Of a stretch of 64,000 bases of DNA, positions 1 to 8,905 are shown piece by piece; the first letter of the stretch is position 1; every line of letters starts with the position of its first letter. The DNA comes from Paenibacillus sp. R14(2021) (GTDB lineage: Bacteria; Bacillota; Bacilli; Paenibacillales; Paenibacillaceae), in contig NZ_CP080269.1 of assembly GCF_019431355.1 (NCBI RefSeq), forward strand, positions 3,195,001-3,259,000. Direction: 5' to 3'. A program made the position numbers and the translations under genes. The notes under the pieces were generated by a model, which saw nothing but the letters and a program-made list of their open reading frames with translations, was not told where the DNA came from and made no database searches.

Positions 1-167
1 GGCCGGAATTAGAATATACCATATACCTCTCGAAAGATGCAACTGTTTTTTAAAAATATTCAAATCCATTTTCTGCTCATGCTTTCTAGCTATAAATGCA
101 GGTGCAGATAAGCGAGCCCCTTCCCTACAAGTGGAATCTCTCACGTTATTGACTCTACGGAATAGCG

Positions 168-212
168 GGGCTTCTCCTTCTCTTCTATAACAAGACTGAT
201 TGAGAGAAGCCC
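168..212. other. Weak inverted repeat downstream of the kinase gene
   Basis: A 9-base arm GGGCTTCTC (168-176) pairs with GAGAAGCCC (204-212) across a long loop of about 27 bases. It lies after the stop of the minus-strand kinase gene, but no T-run follows on the minus strand, so a terminator role is doubtful. Apart from this, bases 1-285 hold no gene or RNA that I can recognise. Confidence 0.25.
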
Positions 213-285
213 AATCAACGTACGCGAATAGCACAGCAACTTTTGGTCATACTTTCGATTGCGCAGCCCATGCTCCTCAGTCATA

Positions 286-2091
286 TTAAGACTTGCCCAG
301 AGCATCCTCTCCTAAGATGGGATGTCGAAGCGTTATACGTGTGCCCTGCCCCGGGGAGGTCTCGATGCTCAGCTTGCAGTTGTCGCCGAAGTAGAGCTTC
401 AGACGATCATTGACATTGCGCAGACCAACGCCCTTGGCTCCTTCCGCTGATTTCCCGTGCGGGTTGGCTCCCTGTTCCAGTTTCTCAAGCACCTCCACAG
501 GAATACCGCTGCCATTGTCAACGAGATCGACCACGAGTTCATTGCCTTCTTGGCGGGCGGACAGCAGGATTTTACCCTGCTCGAAGTTGTCCCGTATACT
601 GTGCTGAATGGCATTCTCGACGAGCGGCTGCAGCAGCAGGCGAAGAAACGGTATGTCCTTTAGTTCATTGTCGACCGAATACAAGATGCGGATCGCCTGC
701 CGCATGCGCGCCTGCTCGATTTGTACGTAGGCCTTTACCTGCTCGATTTCGCGCCCGAGTGTCGTAACCTCTTTACCTTGGTTCAAGCTAAGCCGAAGCA
801 GATTGCCAAGTGCGGAAACCATTTCGCTAATCTCGCTGCGGCCATGATTCTCCGCCTTCCAACGAATGGACTCCAGTGTATTATATAGAAAATGAGGATT
901 GATCTGATGACTCAACACCTGAAACTCCAGCTCTTTCTTCTGCCGCTCCGCCCGCGCGCCCTCCTCTATTAGCCCTTCGATCCGGCGGATCAGGCTGCCA
1001 TAGCCGCGGTACAGCCAGCCAACCTCGTCCTGACGAGTTGAAGTCGGAATGAGCTGCTGCAAGTTGCCCGCCTCCAGCCTTCTCATATAACGGACAAGCC
1101 GGGCAATGGGCTGGGTAAAATACGCCGTAATATAGAGGACCACGCCAATACAGCAGATCAAATAAATGACTAGAAAAATAACAAGCAGCCGGTTAATCTC
1201 CGCAATGGCTCCCGTCAGTTCATTCAGCGGCGTCAGGCTTGCGATTGCCCATGGATAGCTATCCATGCGGACATACGTCGCTAGATACTTGCTGCCATTG
1301 ATCGTAACGGTCTGCGAACCAGAACCCTGGGAGCCGTCCGAGACGTGACGAGTAAACGGCTCTGAAGGAAACGGACGGCCCGTCCACTCGTTCGTTTGTG
1401 AGTCGTAGACGACCGTCCCCTTCTCGTCCAGCAGCAGCACCTTCTGTTTACTCATTCCCCTACCGGAAGAAAAGAACCGTTTCAGCTGGTCCTCGGACAA
1501 GTCGGTGGCGATGATGCCTCTCGGAGCCTGATCATACAAACCAGAGAAACGCTTGATATAGGTAAGCAGCGGCCGTTGAAACTTGCCTTTCTCCGGCATC
1601 GATAACCGCCAGGTCGGACTGACAGTCCCGATTGATTTTTGAAACCACGGCTCGTCCTGCACGTGGTCCGGCTCGCCGATCGTGCTCATGTAATCCGTGT
1701 ATTTGGACGGATCGATTGGATACACATGGATCCGAAAGGCATCGATTGTTGATGTCTTCTGGTAAATCAAGCTAACCATATTCAGCGTGAACGCATCCTC
1801 CGATGCGGCGTTAGCCGGCGGCGGCTCGCCAAGCAGGCGCTGAAGCTGCTTATTGCCGATCAAACCGTTGACCTGATCGTTCAATGCCTCCAAATAGCTC
1901 TCGAAGTTGCCCCGCGATTGGCGCAAGTAATTAATAGATGCCGTCATGTTCGCATTGGAGATCCCTTCGATGGCCTTAATATGCGCGTAATAAGCAAACA
2001 ATAAAAAGGGGACGATAATGATCATGAAGAAGATCAGTATCATCCGGTTTCGAAACGACGACGCAAGGCGGAGCGAAACGGGGCTATTCAT
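286..2091 (-). CDS. YesM-type sensor histidine kinase
   Basis: Membrane sensor kinase expected to phosphorylate the response regulator encoded just upstream. Seen: a membrane helix near residues 14-36, an extracellular sensing region to about 295, a second helix near 300-322, a HAMP linker, the His_kinase family motif NPHFLYNTLES (phospho-accepting His) near residue 390, then the N box ENAIQHSI and G1 box DNGSGIP of the ATPase domain. The length of about 600 residues is usual for the family. The start is taken at ATG 2091 behind AAGGGA; an in-frame TTG at 2100 is possible. The start lies just before the stop of the regulator gene, so the two are translationally coupled. No transporter is adjacent inside the window; the target operon may lie to the left of base 1. 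The signal is unknown, a sugar or peptide by analogy. Confidence 0.93.
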   Translation of the reverse strand: MNSPVSLRLASSFRNRMILIFFMIIIVPFLLFAYYAHIKAIEGISNANMTASINYLRQSRGNFESYLEALNDQVNGLIGNKQLQRLLGEPPPANAASEDAFTLNMVSLIYQKTSTIDAFRIHVYPIDPSKYTDYMSTIGEPDHVQDEPWFQKSIGTVSPTWRLSMPEKGKFQRPLLTYIKRFSGLYDQAPRGIIATDLSEDQLKRFFSSGRGMSKQKVLLLDEKGTVVYDSQTNEWTGRPFPSEPFTRHVSDGSQGSGSQTVTINGSKYLATYVRMDSYPWAIASLTPLNELTGAIAEINRLLVIFLVIYLICCIGVVLYITAYFTQPIARLVRYMRRLEAGNLQQLIPTSTRQDEVGWLYRGYGSLIRRIEGLIEEGARAERQKKELEFQVLSHQINPHFLYNTLESIRWKAENHGRSEISEMVSALGNLLRLSLNQGKEVTTLGREIEQVKAYVQIEQARMRQAIRILYSVDNELKDIPFLRLLLQPLVENAIQHSIRDNFEQGKILLSARQEGNELVVDLVDNGSGIPVEVLEKLEQGANPHGKSAEGAKGVGLRNVNDRLKLYFGDNCKLSIETSPGQGTRITLRHPILGEDALGKS

Positions 2092-3709
2092 GGCCTGCAA
2101 TCCCTTGCAGCCTGCGGTATTCTTTCGGCGTGTAGCCCGTCTGTTTCTTGAACAGCTTCGTAAAATGAACGGGATCCTTGTAGCCCACCTCCGAGGATAC
2201 TTCGTAAATCTTGTACTGCACCTCTTCGAGCATCCCCTTCGCCCGCTCCATTCGAATGTCGGTTAAGTATTCAAGAAATGTTTTGCCCGTTTCTTTCTTG
2301 AACAGCTTGCTCAGCCAAACCGGCGTTACGTGAACCTCCTCGGCCACGCTCGGCAGCGTCAAGCTCTCGGCATAGTGCCTGTGAATGAACTTCTCTGCTT
2401 CTTGGATAATATGGCACGGGGACATGGTTTGCTTACGGAAGCCATCTGCAATAGCCAATAGAAATTGTTCCACTTGATCCTTCAGCGATTCCAACGTATC
2501 GAATTGCTCCAGATGCTCCCAGACGGCCATCGGATTTCGTTCCCAGCTCATGTCCGACCATCCGTGATGCCGCGCTTTCTTGAAGAGGTCGAGCAGCCAT
2601 TCGAAGATGCGCTGCTGAATGTCCTTGATCTGCGTAAAGGACCAGCACTGGACCATCTCCACGAAAAGCTTCATCGCCGTCCGAATCTCGTCATCCGTTC
2701 CGTATCGGATCAGGTCCAGCACCTCCGCCGGCTGCCGAATAGAGAGCTTATCCTGCTCTTCCTCGCTCTCCCAGCCGAGTCCCGTCAACAGCCGGTTGCC
2801 GCCGTACACGGCTTTCTGCTCTAAAATTTCCTCCGTTTCCGTATAAAGCGCGTGCAGATCGCTCGCATGGCCGATGGAAGAACAGCGCGCTGCGCTCACA
2901 TGAATCTTCACGAATTGGTGGATGCGGCGAATGCACAGCTGTCCAAGCTCCTTGTAAGACTCCAGCCTGGCAGCATCCGGGCATTCCAGCAGCAGCACCC
3001 AGCGGTTCTTGCCGTCGGCATAAAGCACGGAATGGTGCATGCAGTCTTCTTCCAGCGTCTGACGGACGACATTGCCAATACTGAACAAGATCAGATTCCG
3101 TTCGTTACGGCTCTCGACCGCCTTCAGATCATCAGCTTCAATAAGAAGCAGCGCCAATCGATCGCTCATGAGCCAATCCAATTCCAGCGTCCTGAGCCGA
3201 TGCGCGATTCTTGTTTCCCGATAGGCGTTATATTTGAATTCAACCAGCTCGCGCAGTACTTCTTCGCGCATCTTCGGAAGCGCGTTCTGTACATGCGAGT
3301 GAAGTAGGATTTCGTTATCCCGGTCGCGCTTTTCTTTCTGAAGCTGGTCGATCATTCGTATTAAAATATCGCCAAGGTCCAACGTGTTGATCGGCTTCAG
3401 CAAATAATCCATTGCACCAAGCTTCATCGCGCTGCGCACCATTTCGAAGTCGTCATAGCCGCTAATCACGATGGACTTCCAGCCTTCGGCGCGCACCGCA
3501 CCGCAGCGCTCGATTAGCTCTAGACCCGACATTCGCTTCATGCGGATATCCGTCAGGATTAGGTCCGGCTTCCGCTGCACAGCCAATTCCAGCGCGCTAT
3601 CGCCGTCATCGGCTGTAATCGCTTCCAAGATTCCGTAATCCGTCCACGGAAAATTCCGGCGCAGCCCCTCGCGAATCTCCCACTCATCGTCGACGATCAG
3701 AACCAGCAT
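2084..3709 (-). CDS. YesN-type response regulator with AraC HTH
   Basis: Cytoplasmic transcription regulator paired with the downstream kinase. Residues 1-120 form a receiver domain with acidic pocket DD (7-8), phospho-acceptor Asp54 in ILTDIRM and the conserved Lys in YLLKPI. A long middle region of unclear fold follows. The last 100 residues are two AraC helix-turn-helix units, with the typical ending GYKDPVHFTKLFKKQTGYTP. The ATG at 3709 fits the family N-terminus (MLVLIVDDE) better than the upstream in-frame start at 3730, and follows a GAGAGAGGCGGGGG stretch. It comes first in a regulator-kinase operon, the reverse of the second two-component pair in this window. Confidence 0.93.
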   Translation of the reverse strand: MLVLIVDDEWEIREGLRRNFPWTDYGILEAITADDGDSALELAVQRKPDLILTDIRMKRMSGLELIERCGAVRAEGWKSIVISGYDDFEMVRSAMKLGAMDYLLKPINTLDLGDILIRMIDQLQKEKRDRDNEILLHSHVQNALPKMREEVLRELVEFKYNAYRETRIAHRLRTLELDWLMSDRLALLLIEADDLKAVESRNERNLILFSIGNVVRQTLEEDCMHHSVLYADGKNRWVLLLECPDAARLESYKELGQLCIRRIHQFVKIHVSAARCSSIGHASDLHALYTETEEILEQKAVYGGNRLLTGLGWESEEEQDKLSIRQPAEVLDLIRYGTDDEIRTAMKLFVEMVQCWSFTQIKDIQQRIFEWLLDLFKKARHHGWSDMSWERNPMAVWEHLEQFDTLESLKDQVEQFLLAIADGFRKQTMSPCHIIQEAEKFIHRHYAESLTLPSVAEEVHVTPVWLSKLFKKETGKTFLEYLTDIRMERAKGMLEEVQYKIYEVSSEVGYKDPVHFTKLFKKQTGYTPKEYRRLQGIAGHE

Positions 3710-3924
3710 AGCGCCCCCGCCTCTCTCCATCTTGTCACCAAAGCATATAACGAGATTCGAGCGGAAACAAGACGTTGATCTTATCTTTTCAAGGGGGATT
3801 TAATCTTCTTTCTTCTATAAAGAACGAACTAATTACCGGGATGCAAAGAGCTCCCCCCTAATGGAAGAAGCCCTATAATTCCTTCTAATTTCTTACTGAT
3901 CCATCACGCCAAATTTCTGCGCTC

Positions 3925-4416
3925 CTACTCCTCCGTATCTTCAAGACTCAGTTTGTCCTCTTCGTTGTCCCGAATCGTCTTCTGCAGCACAAGACATGCG
4001 ACGATTAGGAACGCACCGCCGATCGCGTAGTAGCCCTTAACATAAAGCGGCTCTTGCAGATTGTAGAGACCGATATATTGTGCCATTATCGCAAGCACGA
4101 AGCCGGCCCAAGACATGAACGAGAACGCGGTCGTATTTCTCCGGCGGTAGCTTGGATTGTGCTCCTTCAGGAAGTTATCCTCATCGTTGTCGCGCGCCAC
4201 TTTCTGAAGCAGGAACGAGGTTATGATCAGCAGCACGCCCGTTACCGCGTAGTAGCCTTGAACGGACAAGGGCTCATCCAGATTGTAGATCCCTACGAAT
4301 TCGAAGCCGCTTGCCAGCACGAAAGCCGCCCATGCCATAAAGGTATACGTCGGGGTGTTACGGCGACGATAGAAGCGCATTTTATTCCGTGCCGAAGTCA
4401 TATTTTCCAAGTCCAT
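3925..4416 (-). CDS. YiaA/YiaB-type membrane protein with duplicated domain
   Basis: Small integral membrane protein of 163 residues made of two copies of a two-helix unit. Each copy starts with a basic RRRNT segment, has a helix around WA(A/G)FVLA, the motif LYNLQEPL or IYNLDEPL, then YYA and a second helix, and closes with RDN.ED. This matches the yiaA/B two-helix domain family, whose function is unknown. GGGAGG lies 9 bases before the ATG. It is transcribed toward the regulator gene but is separated from it by about 200 bases, so it is probably independent. Confidence 0.85.
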   Translation of the reverse strand: MDLENMTSARNKMRFYRRRNTPTYTFMAWAAFVLASGFEFVGIYNLDEPLSVQGYYAVTGVLLIITSFLLQKVARDNDEDNFLKEHNPSYRRRNTTAFSFMSWAGFVLAIMAQYIGLYNLQEPLYVKGYYAIGGAFLIVACLVLQKTIRDNEEDKLSLEDTEE

Positions 4417-4432
4417 TTCGTTGTTCCTCCCG

Positions 4433-4450
4433 ATAACCGCCTGCGGTTAT
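4433..4450. promoter_or_regulatory. Perfect inverted repeat upstream of the YiaA/B gene
   Basis: ATAACCGC, two bases, then GCGGTTAT: 8-base perfect arms ending just upstream of the ribosome site of the minus-strand gene starting at 4416. It could be an operator or a small hairpin in the messenger leader. I know no regulator for it. Confidence 0.4.
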
Positions 4451-4554
4451 TTGTTATGGCTTCATTGTAATCCGGCTCGCGCATCTCCATAAGTACCAAC
4501 TTCTTCTAGTACCGGTACCATCTCGCTTCAGGCTGCACAGGCATAGACAGCCAA

Positions 4555-4589
4555 AACAAACAGAGCAGCCGGCGGCTGCCCTGTTTGTT
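4555..4589 (-). terminator. Rho-independent terminator after the GH2 gene
   Basis: Near-perfect stem AACAAACAG.GCAGCC / GGCTGC.CTGTTTGTT, followed on the minus strand by TTTT. It lies 24 bases after the stop of the GH2 gene, so it closes that single-gene unit and insulates the YiaA/B gene. Confidence 0.8.
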
Positions 4590-4612
4590 TACTTCCACCT
4601 GCTATGCGGAAT

Positions 4613-7363
4613 CTATCTTACGTTCACGAGTACATCGATCGGATAACGTCCTGCATTGCGGCCGTACAGCGCCAAGCCGCCTTCGCCTGCTTCGAGCGCC
4701 AGCTTGAAGCTGCGGCTGCGGTCAAGCTTCGCCGTGATGGCAGCCGGCAGGGCTACCTTGCAGAGATAGCCGTAGGAGCCTGCTTCATCGAGCTGATCCT
4801 GCGTCTTCTGATAGTGGTACGAGAGTACGCCTTGGCTATCCGCTGGATTATCCGGCAGGTAGAACGATGCGACTTTCTCGCCGTCGACGAGAACGTGGAC
4901 AATCGACTCATGACGTTCGCTGTCCGTCATATAGTACGTATTGGAGTTGTACTCCACGTTCGCCTCGGCGCCGTGCATGAACGAAATCGTATGCGCTTCT
5001 TCTTTCACGCCCTCAACGTTACGCGCAAGCAGACGCTTCGCGCTTGCTTCAAAAGCGATATCGACATACTGCACCAGCCCATGCTCGCTTGCATCAGGAA
5101 GCGTAACCTCGTAGACGAAACGACCTTCTTTGCCGCCGTTCGCCTTGCCTTCTTGAATGGCATTCCATTGGTAGGCGAAGGTTTGCTCTTCGAAGCCCGT
5201 AACGGGAACGGCAATGAAGAGGCCTTCTGCATCATAGACAGGCACTTCACTTCCGCCGCGAACGTCGAAGGTCGTGAAGTTCCGCGTCACGACCGTGCCT
5301 GCCACATCGCGCAGCGTCAGCGCAAGCACCGCCACCGCATCCTGCTTCGGCAGGTCGAATTCGAGCGGCGCGTCAATCGGAGCTACGCCGTAGCCGTTCC
5401 AGTCCAGCTTGACCGTTCCACGATCGCCGGTTACGCGCACCCCGAGGTTGTCGTGCCACAGCTCCCAATGCAGCTGCAGCTTCTGTCCGTGGTATCGGTC
5501 CGAATAGCTCGAACGGAGCAGAGGCACCGATACCCGCTCTCCCGCTTTCACGGTTTGGCAAGGCGGCGCGTCGATGACAATAAAATCCGGCGCATGCAGG
5601 TCTGCAAGCGACATGCCAGGCACGAAGCCCTCATAGCCGAAGAACTTCTCACGGCCGTCCAAGCGGTAATAGCCGTTGAACTCGTTCGTCACGTCGCGCA
5701 GCTCTGTAAAGACGAAGCCGCACATTTGGTCGTGACGGCGGAATTCATTCATCATGTAGCGGTAATGCCATGCGAGGTCGCTGTCCCCCGCGCCAACCTT
5801 AAAGCCCCAGACGTTACCGCATTCACTGTTCATCAGCGGTGCGTCGGACTGCACGTTGCCGCCGGTATAGTTGAAGGATGAGCCCGGATAAGTATTGTCC
5901 ACCACCATCGAGACATGCTCGCGCAGATTCTCGTAGCCATTGATATAGAAATGCCAGGAGTTGATGTCCGATTCTACGTGGTCCCAGTTGCACGTCGAGT
6001 TATCCTCGATAATGCGCGTAGGATCATAGTTCTTCGCCCAGTGGTACATCGATCTGACCCATTCCTGGGTTTCCGGCAAATACGCCTGCTTCGAGTCAGC
6101 GCCTTGGCTCGTCAAGCTTATCGTCTCGGCATCCGTCCACAAGCCCCATGTTTCGTTGAACATGATCCAGTTGAATACCGACGGGTGATTGTAATCGCGG
6201 TCGATGATTTCTTTCGCTTCGCGTTCGTAGCCTGCACGGGCCGTCTCGTCCGGGTTGCCCCAGAAGCATGGCATATCCTCCATCACCAGCATGCCGAGCT
6301 TATCCGCCCAGTACAGCTTGCGCGGCTCCTCCGGTTTAATGTGAATGCGGACAAAGTTAAGACCAAGCCGTTTCAGCAAATAAATCTCGTTGCGCATTTC
6401 CTCATCCGTCGGATAAGTGAAGAAACCCTCCTCGTGAAAGGACTGATCCAGCGCACCGTTCAAATACACCGGCTTGCCGTTCAGCGTAATCCAGCGGTAC
6501 TTGCGGTCGCCGAACAATGCCGTACCGACTTCGCGAATGCCGAAGTACGTTGCAATCGAATCTGTGCCGTCGCTACTTGCGAGCGTAATCTCCCCTTCGT
6601 ACAAATGCGGCGATTCTGGGCTCCACAGCTGCGGATCCGCTACTTGGAAGGAAATGCTGATACTGTTCGTGCCCAGAGCGAGCGTCACGTTCTCGGCATG
6701 CTGCACGGCACCATCCGCAAAGCTGAATTGAAGGGCCGCTTCACCAGGCTGGCTCGAAACGACCGTCGCCTGAACATGGACGGTACCGTCCAGCTTCGTG
6801 CTGAACTTCGCCTGCTGAACATAGGATTGCGGACGCGACTCCAGCCACACCGGCTGCCAAATGCCGCGAATCTCGCCATAGCCCTGCTTACCGCGCGTTT
6901 GCGATTTCAAATCGAAATCCTCCGCACGCACAACGATCAGATTCGCCGTATCCGTCCGCCAAACGCCTGTCACGTCAAACTCGAATTCGCCGTAACCGCC
7001 CGAATGCGAGCCGACATGCGTACCGTTGATCCACACGTCGCAGCGGTAATCCACCGCGCCGAAATGCAGGAACAGCACGGAGCCGCTAACCGCCGGCGTC
7101 CAAGCCACTTCGCGCTTATACCAGCCGATGCCGCGCTCATTGCGTCCGATGCCGGACAGCGGGCTTGCCCAAGAGAACGGAACGGTAATCTCGCTGTCGA
7201 ACTCGCCCAACGGCTGCGTAGAACCGCTTTCATTTTGTTCTTCCTGAAGCTGGAACGACCAGATTCCGTTTAAACTCACCCAGTCCCGGCGCTGCCAATC
7301 CGGGCGCGGATATTCGGGACGCGGTACTTCTACTGCCGCTGTTTGCAAAGCTGGAGCTGTCAT
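4613..7363 (-). CDS. Glycoside hydrolase family 2 (beta-glycosidase)
   Basis: Retaining exo-beta-glycosidase, probably cytoplasmic since no signal peptide is seen. Order: a sugar-binding jelly-roll (about 15-190), with GIGWYKREV and DVWINGTHVG; an immunoglobulin-like domain (190-290) ending in FGIREV; a TIM barrel (about 295-570) with LNFVRIHIKPEEPRKLYWADKLG; then further beta domains. The acid/base Glu is in FNETWG near residue 403, and the nucleophile Glu is in NSECGNVWGF near 513. At 916 residues it is longer than typical beta-glucuronidases. The family covers beta-galactosidase, beta-mannosidase and beta-glucuronidase activities; I cannot choose between them. It is divergent from an ArsR-type regulator that probably controls it. 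Confidence 0.9.
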   Translation of the reverse strand: MTAPALQTAAVEVPRPEYPRPDWQRRDWVSLNGIWSFQLQEEQNESGSTQPLGEFDSEITVPFSWASPLSGIGRNERGIGWYKREVAWTPAVSGSVLFLHFGAVDYRCDVWINGTHVGSHSGGYGEFEFDVTGVWRTDTANLIVVRAEDFDLKSQTRGKQGYGEIRGIWQPVWLESRPQSYVQQAKFSTKLDGTVHVQATVVSSQPGEAALQFSFADGAVQHAENVTLALGTNSISISFQVADPQLWSPESPHLYEGEITLASSDGTDSIATYFGIREVGTALFGDRKYRWITLNGKPVYLNGALDQSFHEEGFFTYPTDEEMRNEIYLLKRLGLNFVRIHIKPEEPRKLYWADKLGMLVMEDMPCFWGNPDETARAGYEREAKEIIDRDYNHPSVFNWIMFNETWGLWTDAETISLTSQGADSKQAYLPETQEWVRSMYHWAKNYDPTRIIEDNSTCNWDHVESDINSWHFYINGYENLREHVSMVVDNTYPGSSFNYTGGNVQSDAPLMNSECGNVWGFKVGAGDSDLAWHYRYMMNEFRRHDQMCGFVFTELRDVTNEFNGYYRLDGREKFFGYEGFVPGMSLADLHAPDFIVIDAPPCQTVKAGERVSVPLLRSSYSDRYHGQKLQLHWELWHDNLGVRVTGDRGTVKLDWNGYGVAPIDAPLEFDLPKQDAVAVLALTLRDVAGTVVTRNFTTFDVRGGSEVPVYDAEGLFIAVPVTGFEEQTFAYQWNAIQEGKANGGKEGRFVYEVTLPDASEHGLVQYVDIAFEASAKRLLARNVEGVKEEAHTISFMHGAEANVEYNSNTYYMTDSERHESIVHVLVDGEKVASFYLPDNPADSQGVLSYHYQKTQDQLDEAGSYGYLCKVALPAAITAKLDRSRSFKLALEAGEGGLALYGRNAGRYPIDVLVNVR

Positions 7364-7419
7364 CTAATGAGCACAACCTTTCAAATGGGTTAATGGAATG
7401 AAGGTATGGATTTTAACCT

Positions 7420-7448
7420 ATTCTAGCATCGGTATATATAATTATCAA
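7420..7448 (-). promoter_or_regulatory. Sigma-A-type promoter of the GH2 gene
   Basis: On the minus strand: TTGATA (-35), a 17-base spacer, TAGAAT (-10), each 5/6 to consensus. It is about 55 bases upstream of the GH2 start codon and back to back with the regulator promoter, so one bound protein could cover both. Confidence 0.65.
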
Positions 7449-7461
7449 TATGTATTATACT

Positions 7462-7490
7462 TTTACAATATACTATTTTTCTTGTACACT
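7462..7490 (+). promoter_or_regulatory. Promoter of the ArsR-type regulator gene
   Basis: TTTACA, 17 bases, TACACT on the plus strand, about 42 bases before the regulator start. The surrounding 70 bases are very AT-rich with several short TATA-like repeats. Confidence 0.5.
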
Positions 7491-7531
7491 AGAAGCATAT
7501 TAACCGACCAATGAAGGGCGGATTCAAACCC

Positions 7532-8461
7532 ATGAGCGAATCTATACAAGATACGTTACGCTATCCCTCCGCACGCATTGTCGACGTTGCGAAAGCGTTG
7601 TCCGGTGACGTGCGCGTCCGCATACTGGAGGCGCTTGGCGAGAAGCCGATGAGCGTCAGTCAGCTGGCGGAAGCGATCGGGGTAGCGCAGCCGACGATTT
7701 CAATCAATGTGCAAATCTTAGAAGCGGTGGAGCTGGTCTCTTCGACGCTGGGCGCAAACCGCGAGAAAATCTGTTCCGTCACCTGCCGGTCCATCCATCT
7801 TGACCTGCCCGTGAAGCTCGGCGAAGGCCTGCACCGCACGGAAGAGCTGCATATGCCGATCGGGATGTTCGCGCACTGCTCGGTGCAGCCAACCTGCGGA
7901 CTCGTCAACCGGGACTGCATCCACGTGGGATCGCTGGACGATCCGCGTTCCTTCTATATGCCGGAGCGTGCCGATGCATCGCTGCTGTGGTTCTCCGGAG
8001 CCGGCTACGTGGAATATTATTTTGCCAACCCCATGCCGCCGGGGGTTACGATCGACGAGCTCTGCTTCAGCGCGGAGCTGTGCGCCGAGGCACCTTCCTT
8101 TCAAATGGAATGGCCGTCCGATATTTCGCTCTTCATTAATGATGTGCCCGTCGGCACTTGGACAAGCCCAGGCGATCTTGGCGACCGCAAGGGCAAATTA
8201 ACGCCCGACAAATGGCGCAGCGGTACGGAATACGGACAATTGACGCAGTGGCGCATCACGAAGGAAGGCAGTCTCGTGAATGGTGTTCCAAGCGCGGCGG
8301 CGGCGCTGGACGCGTTGAATTTGCAGTACAATAAGCCGATCCGTATTCGGCTCGAGGTAAGCGAGGATTCGGAGAATTGCCGCGGCCTTAATCTGTTCGG
8401 CGCGGATTTCGGCGACCATCGCCAGGACCTGATTCTTTCGTTTATCCGATATTCGGAATAG
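7532..8461 (+). CDS. ArsR-family regulator with large C-terminal domain
   Basis: Residues 10-85 form a winged helix-turn-helix of ArsR type (VAKALSGDVRVRILEALGEKP, then VSQLAEAIGVAQPTIS as recognition unit). Unlike classic ArsR proteins of about 100 residues, some 220 further residues follow, containing a Cys-rich stretch (CSVQPTCGLVNRDC) and a beta-rich region with LWFSGAGYVEYYFANP, GTWTSPGDLGD and EDSENCRGLNLFGADFGD. The beta part looks like a ligand-binding fold, perhaps for sugars, but I do not recognise it. The start MSESIQ is preferred to an earlier in-frame ATG because it begins just before the HTH. Divergent from GH2, and a good candidate for its regulator. Confidence 0.8.
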   Translation: MSESIQDTLRYPSARIVDVAKALSGDVRVRILEALGEKPMSVSQLAEAIGVAQPTISINVQILEAVELVSSTLGANREKICSVTCRSIHLDLPVKLGEGLHRTEELHMPIGMFAHCSVQPTCGLVNRDCIHVGSLDDPRSFYMPERADASLLWFSGAGYVEYYFANPMPPGVTIDELCFSAELCAEAPSFQMEWPSDISLFINDVPVGTWTSPGDLGDRKGKLTPDKWRSGTEYGQLTQWRITKEGSLVNGVPSAAAALDALNLQYNKPIRIRLEVSEDSENCRGLNLFGADFGDHRQDLILSFIRYSE

Positions 8462-8491
8462 ACGCTCGGAGTTAGATGTGAATATGAGAAT

Positions 8492-8532
8492 AGCGTTCCG
8501 CTTCAAGCAGTTTGAAGCCGGGACGCTTTTTT
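8492..8532 (+). terminator. Terminator of the ArsR-type regulator gene
   Basis: Stem AGCGTTCC.GCTTCAA / TTTGAAGC.GGGACGCT followed by TTTTTTG, about 30 bases after the stop codon. Confidence 0.85.
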
Positions 8533-8660
8533 GTCGTTTGCAGAGGCAGGGTAACAGGGAAGAAGCAATGGCAGGATACAAGCTCTCTCTAAAGGAGCGG
8601 CTCCTCCTCGGACGAAAGGACTACGACGCCTCCGCTATTCGGCCTGGATCGGTATCCCTA

Positions 8661-8759
8661 TGTGGATAACTCGTCCTGTGGATATGTTTATTAGTTATTC
8701 ATTTACAAATGATTCATGGTTTTGGTGCATGTGCATGACGGGGATAACTTTGTGCATAA
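8661..8759 (+). promoter_or_regulatory. Cluster of DnaA-box-like 9-mers
   Basis: All in one orientation: TGTGGATAA at 8661-8669 (exact complement of TTATCCACA), TGTGGATAT at 8677-8685 (one mismatch), TGTGCATGA at 8730-8738 (one mismatch to TGTGNATAA), CGGGGATAA at 8739-8747 (two mismatches), TGTGCATAA at 8751-8759 (fits TTATNCACA). No dnaA, dnaN or other replication genes lie nearby, so this is probably not oriC. It may be a DnaA titration or regulatory cluster upstream of the DUF2167 gene. Confidence 0.5.
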
Positions 8760-8905
8760 CTCATTGTTCCCCTTCGGCTGACTCCTTTATTTACAAAAAA
8801 ATATTAAAGTTCCTGGAAGATGGTCCGATAATAGAACGGATATTGTTGGAATGAAATCCAGTTATATCCTAGAGAGAACAAGAGAACCGGGGAGGACATG
8901 AACAA

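Larger units (their letters stand above)
8462..8905. other. Intergenic region with terminator, DnaA-box cluster and AT-rich stretch
   Basis: 444 bases between the ArsR-type regulator and the DUF2167 gene. Holds a terminator (8492-8532), a group of DnaA-box-like 9-mers (8661-8759) and an AT-rich stretch (8780-8815). Short reading frames here have no good ribosome site and no family resemblance, and I do not call them. Confidence 0.6.

Noticed and set aside
4604-5881. Long plus-strand frame opposite the GH2 gene
   Set aside because: Antisense shadow of a clear GH2 gene; no ribosome site and an Arg/His-rich composition typical of reverse frames of GC-rich genes.
8478-8669. 63-residue reading frame after the ArsR-type gene
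   Set aside because: It contains the terminator hairpin at 8492-8532, has no proper ribosome site, and its product is basic and unlike any family.
8661-8815. Chromosomal replication origin
   Set aside because: DnaA-like boxes and an AT-rich stretch are present, but no dnaA, dnaN, recF, rpmH or gyr genes are near, so I only call a DnaA-box cluster.
8660-8854. 64-residue reading frame in the DnaA-box region
   Set aside because: No ribosome site; the codons consist largely of the DnaA-box repeats and AT-rich DNA.
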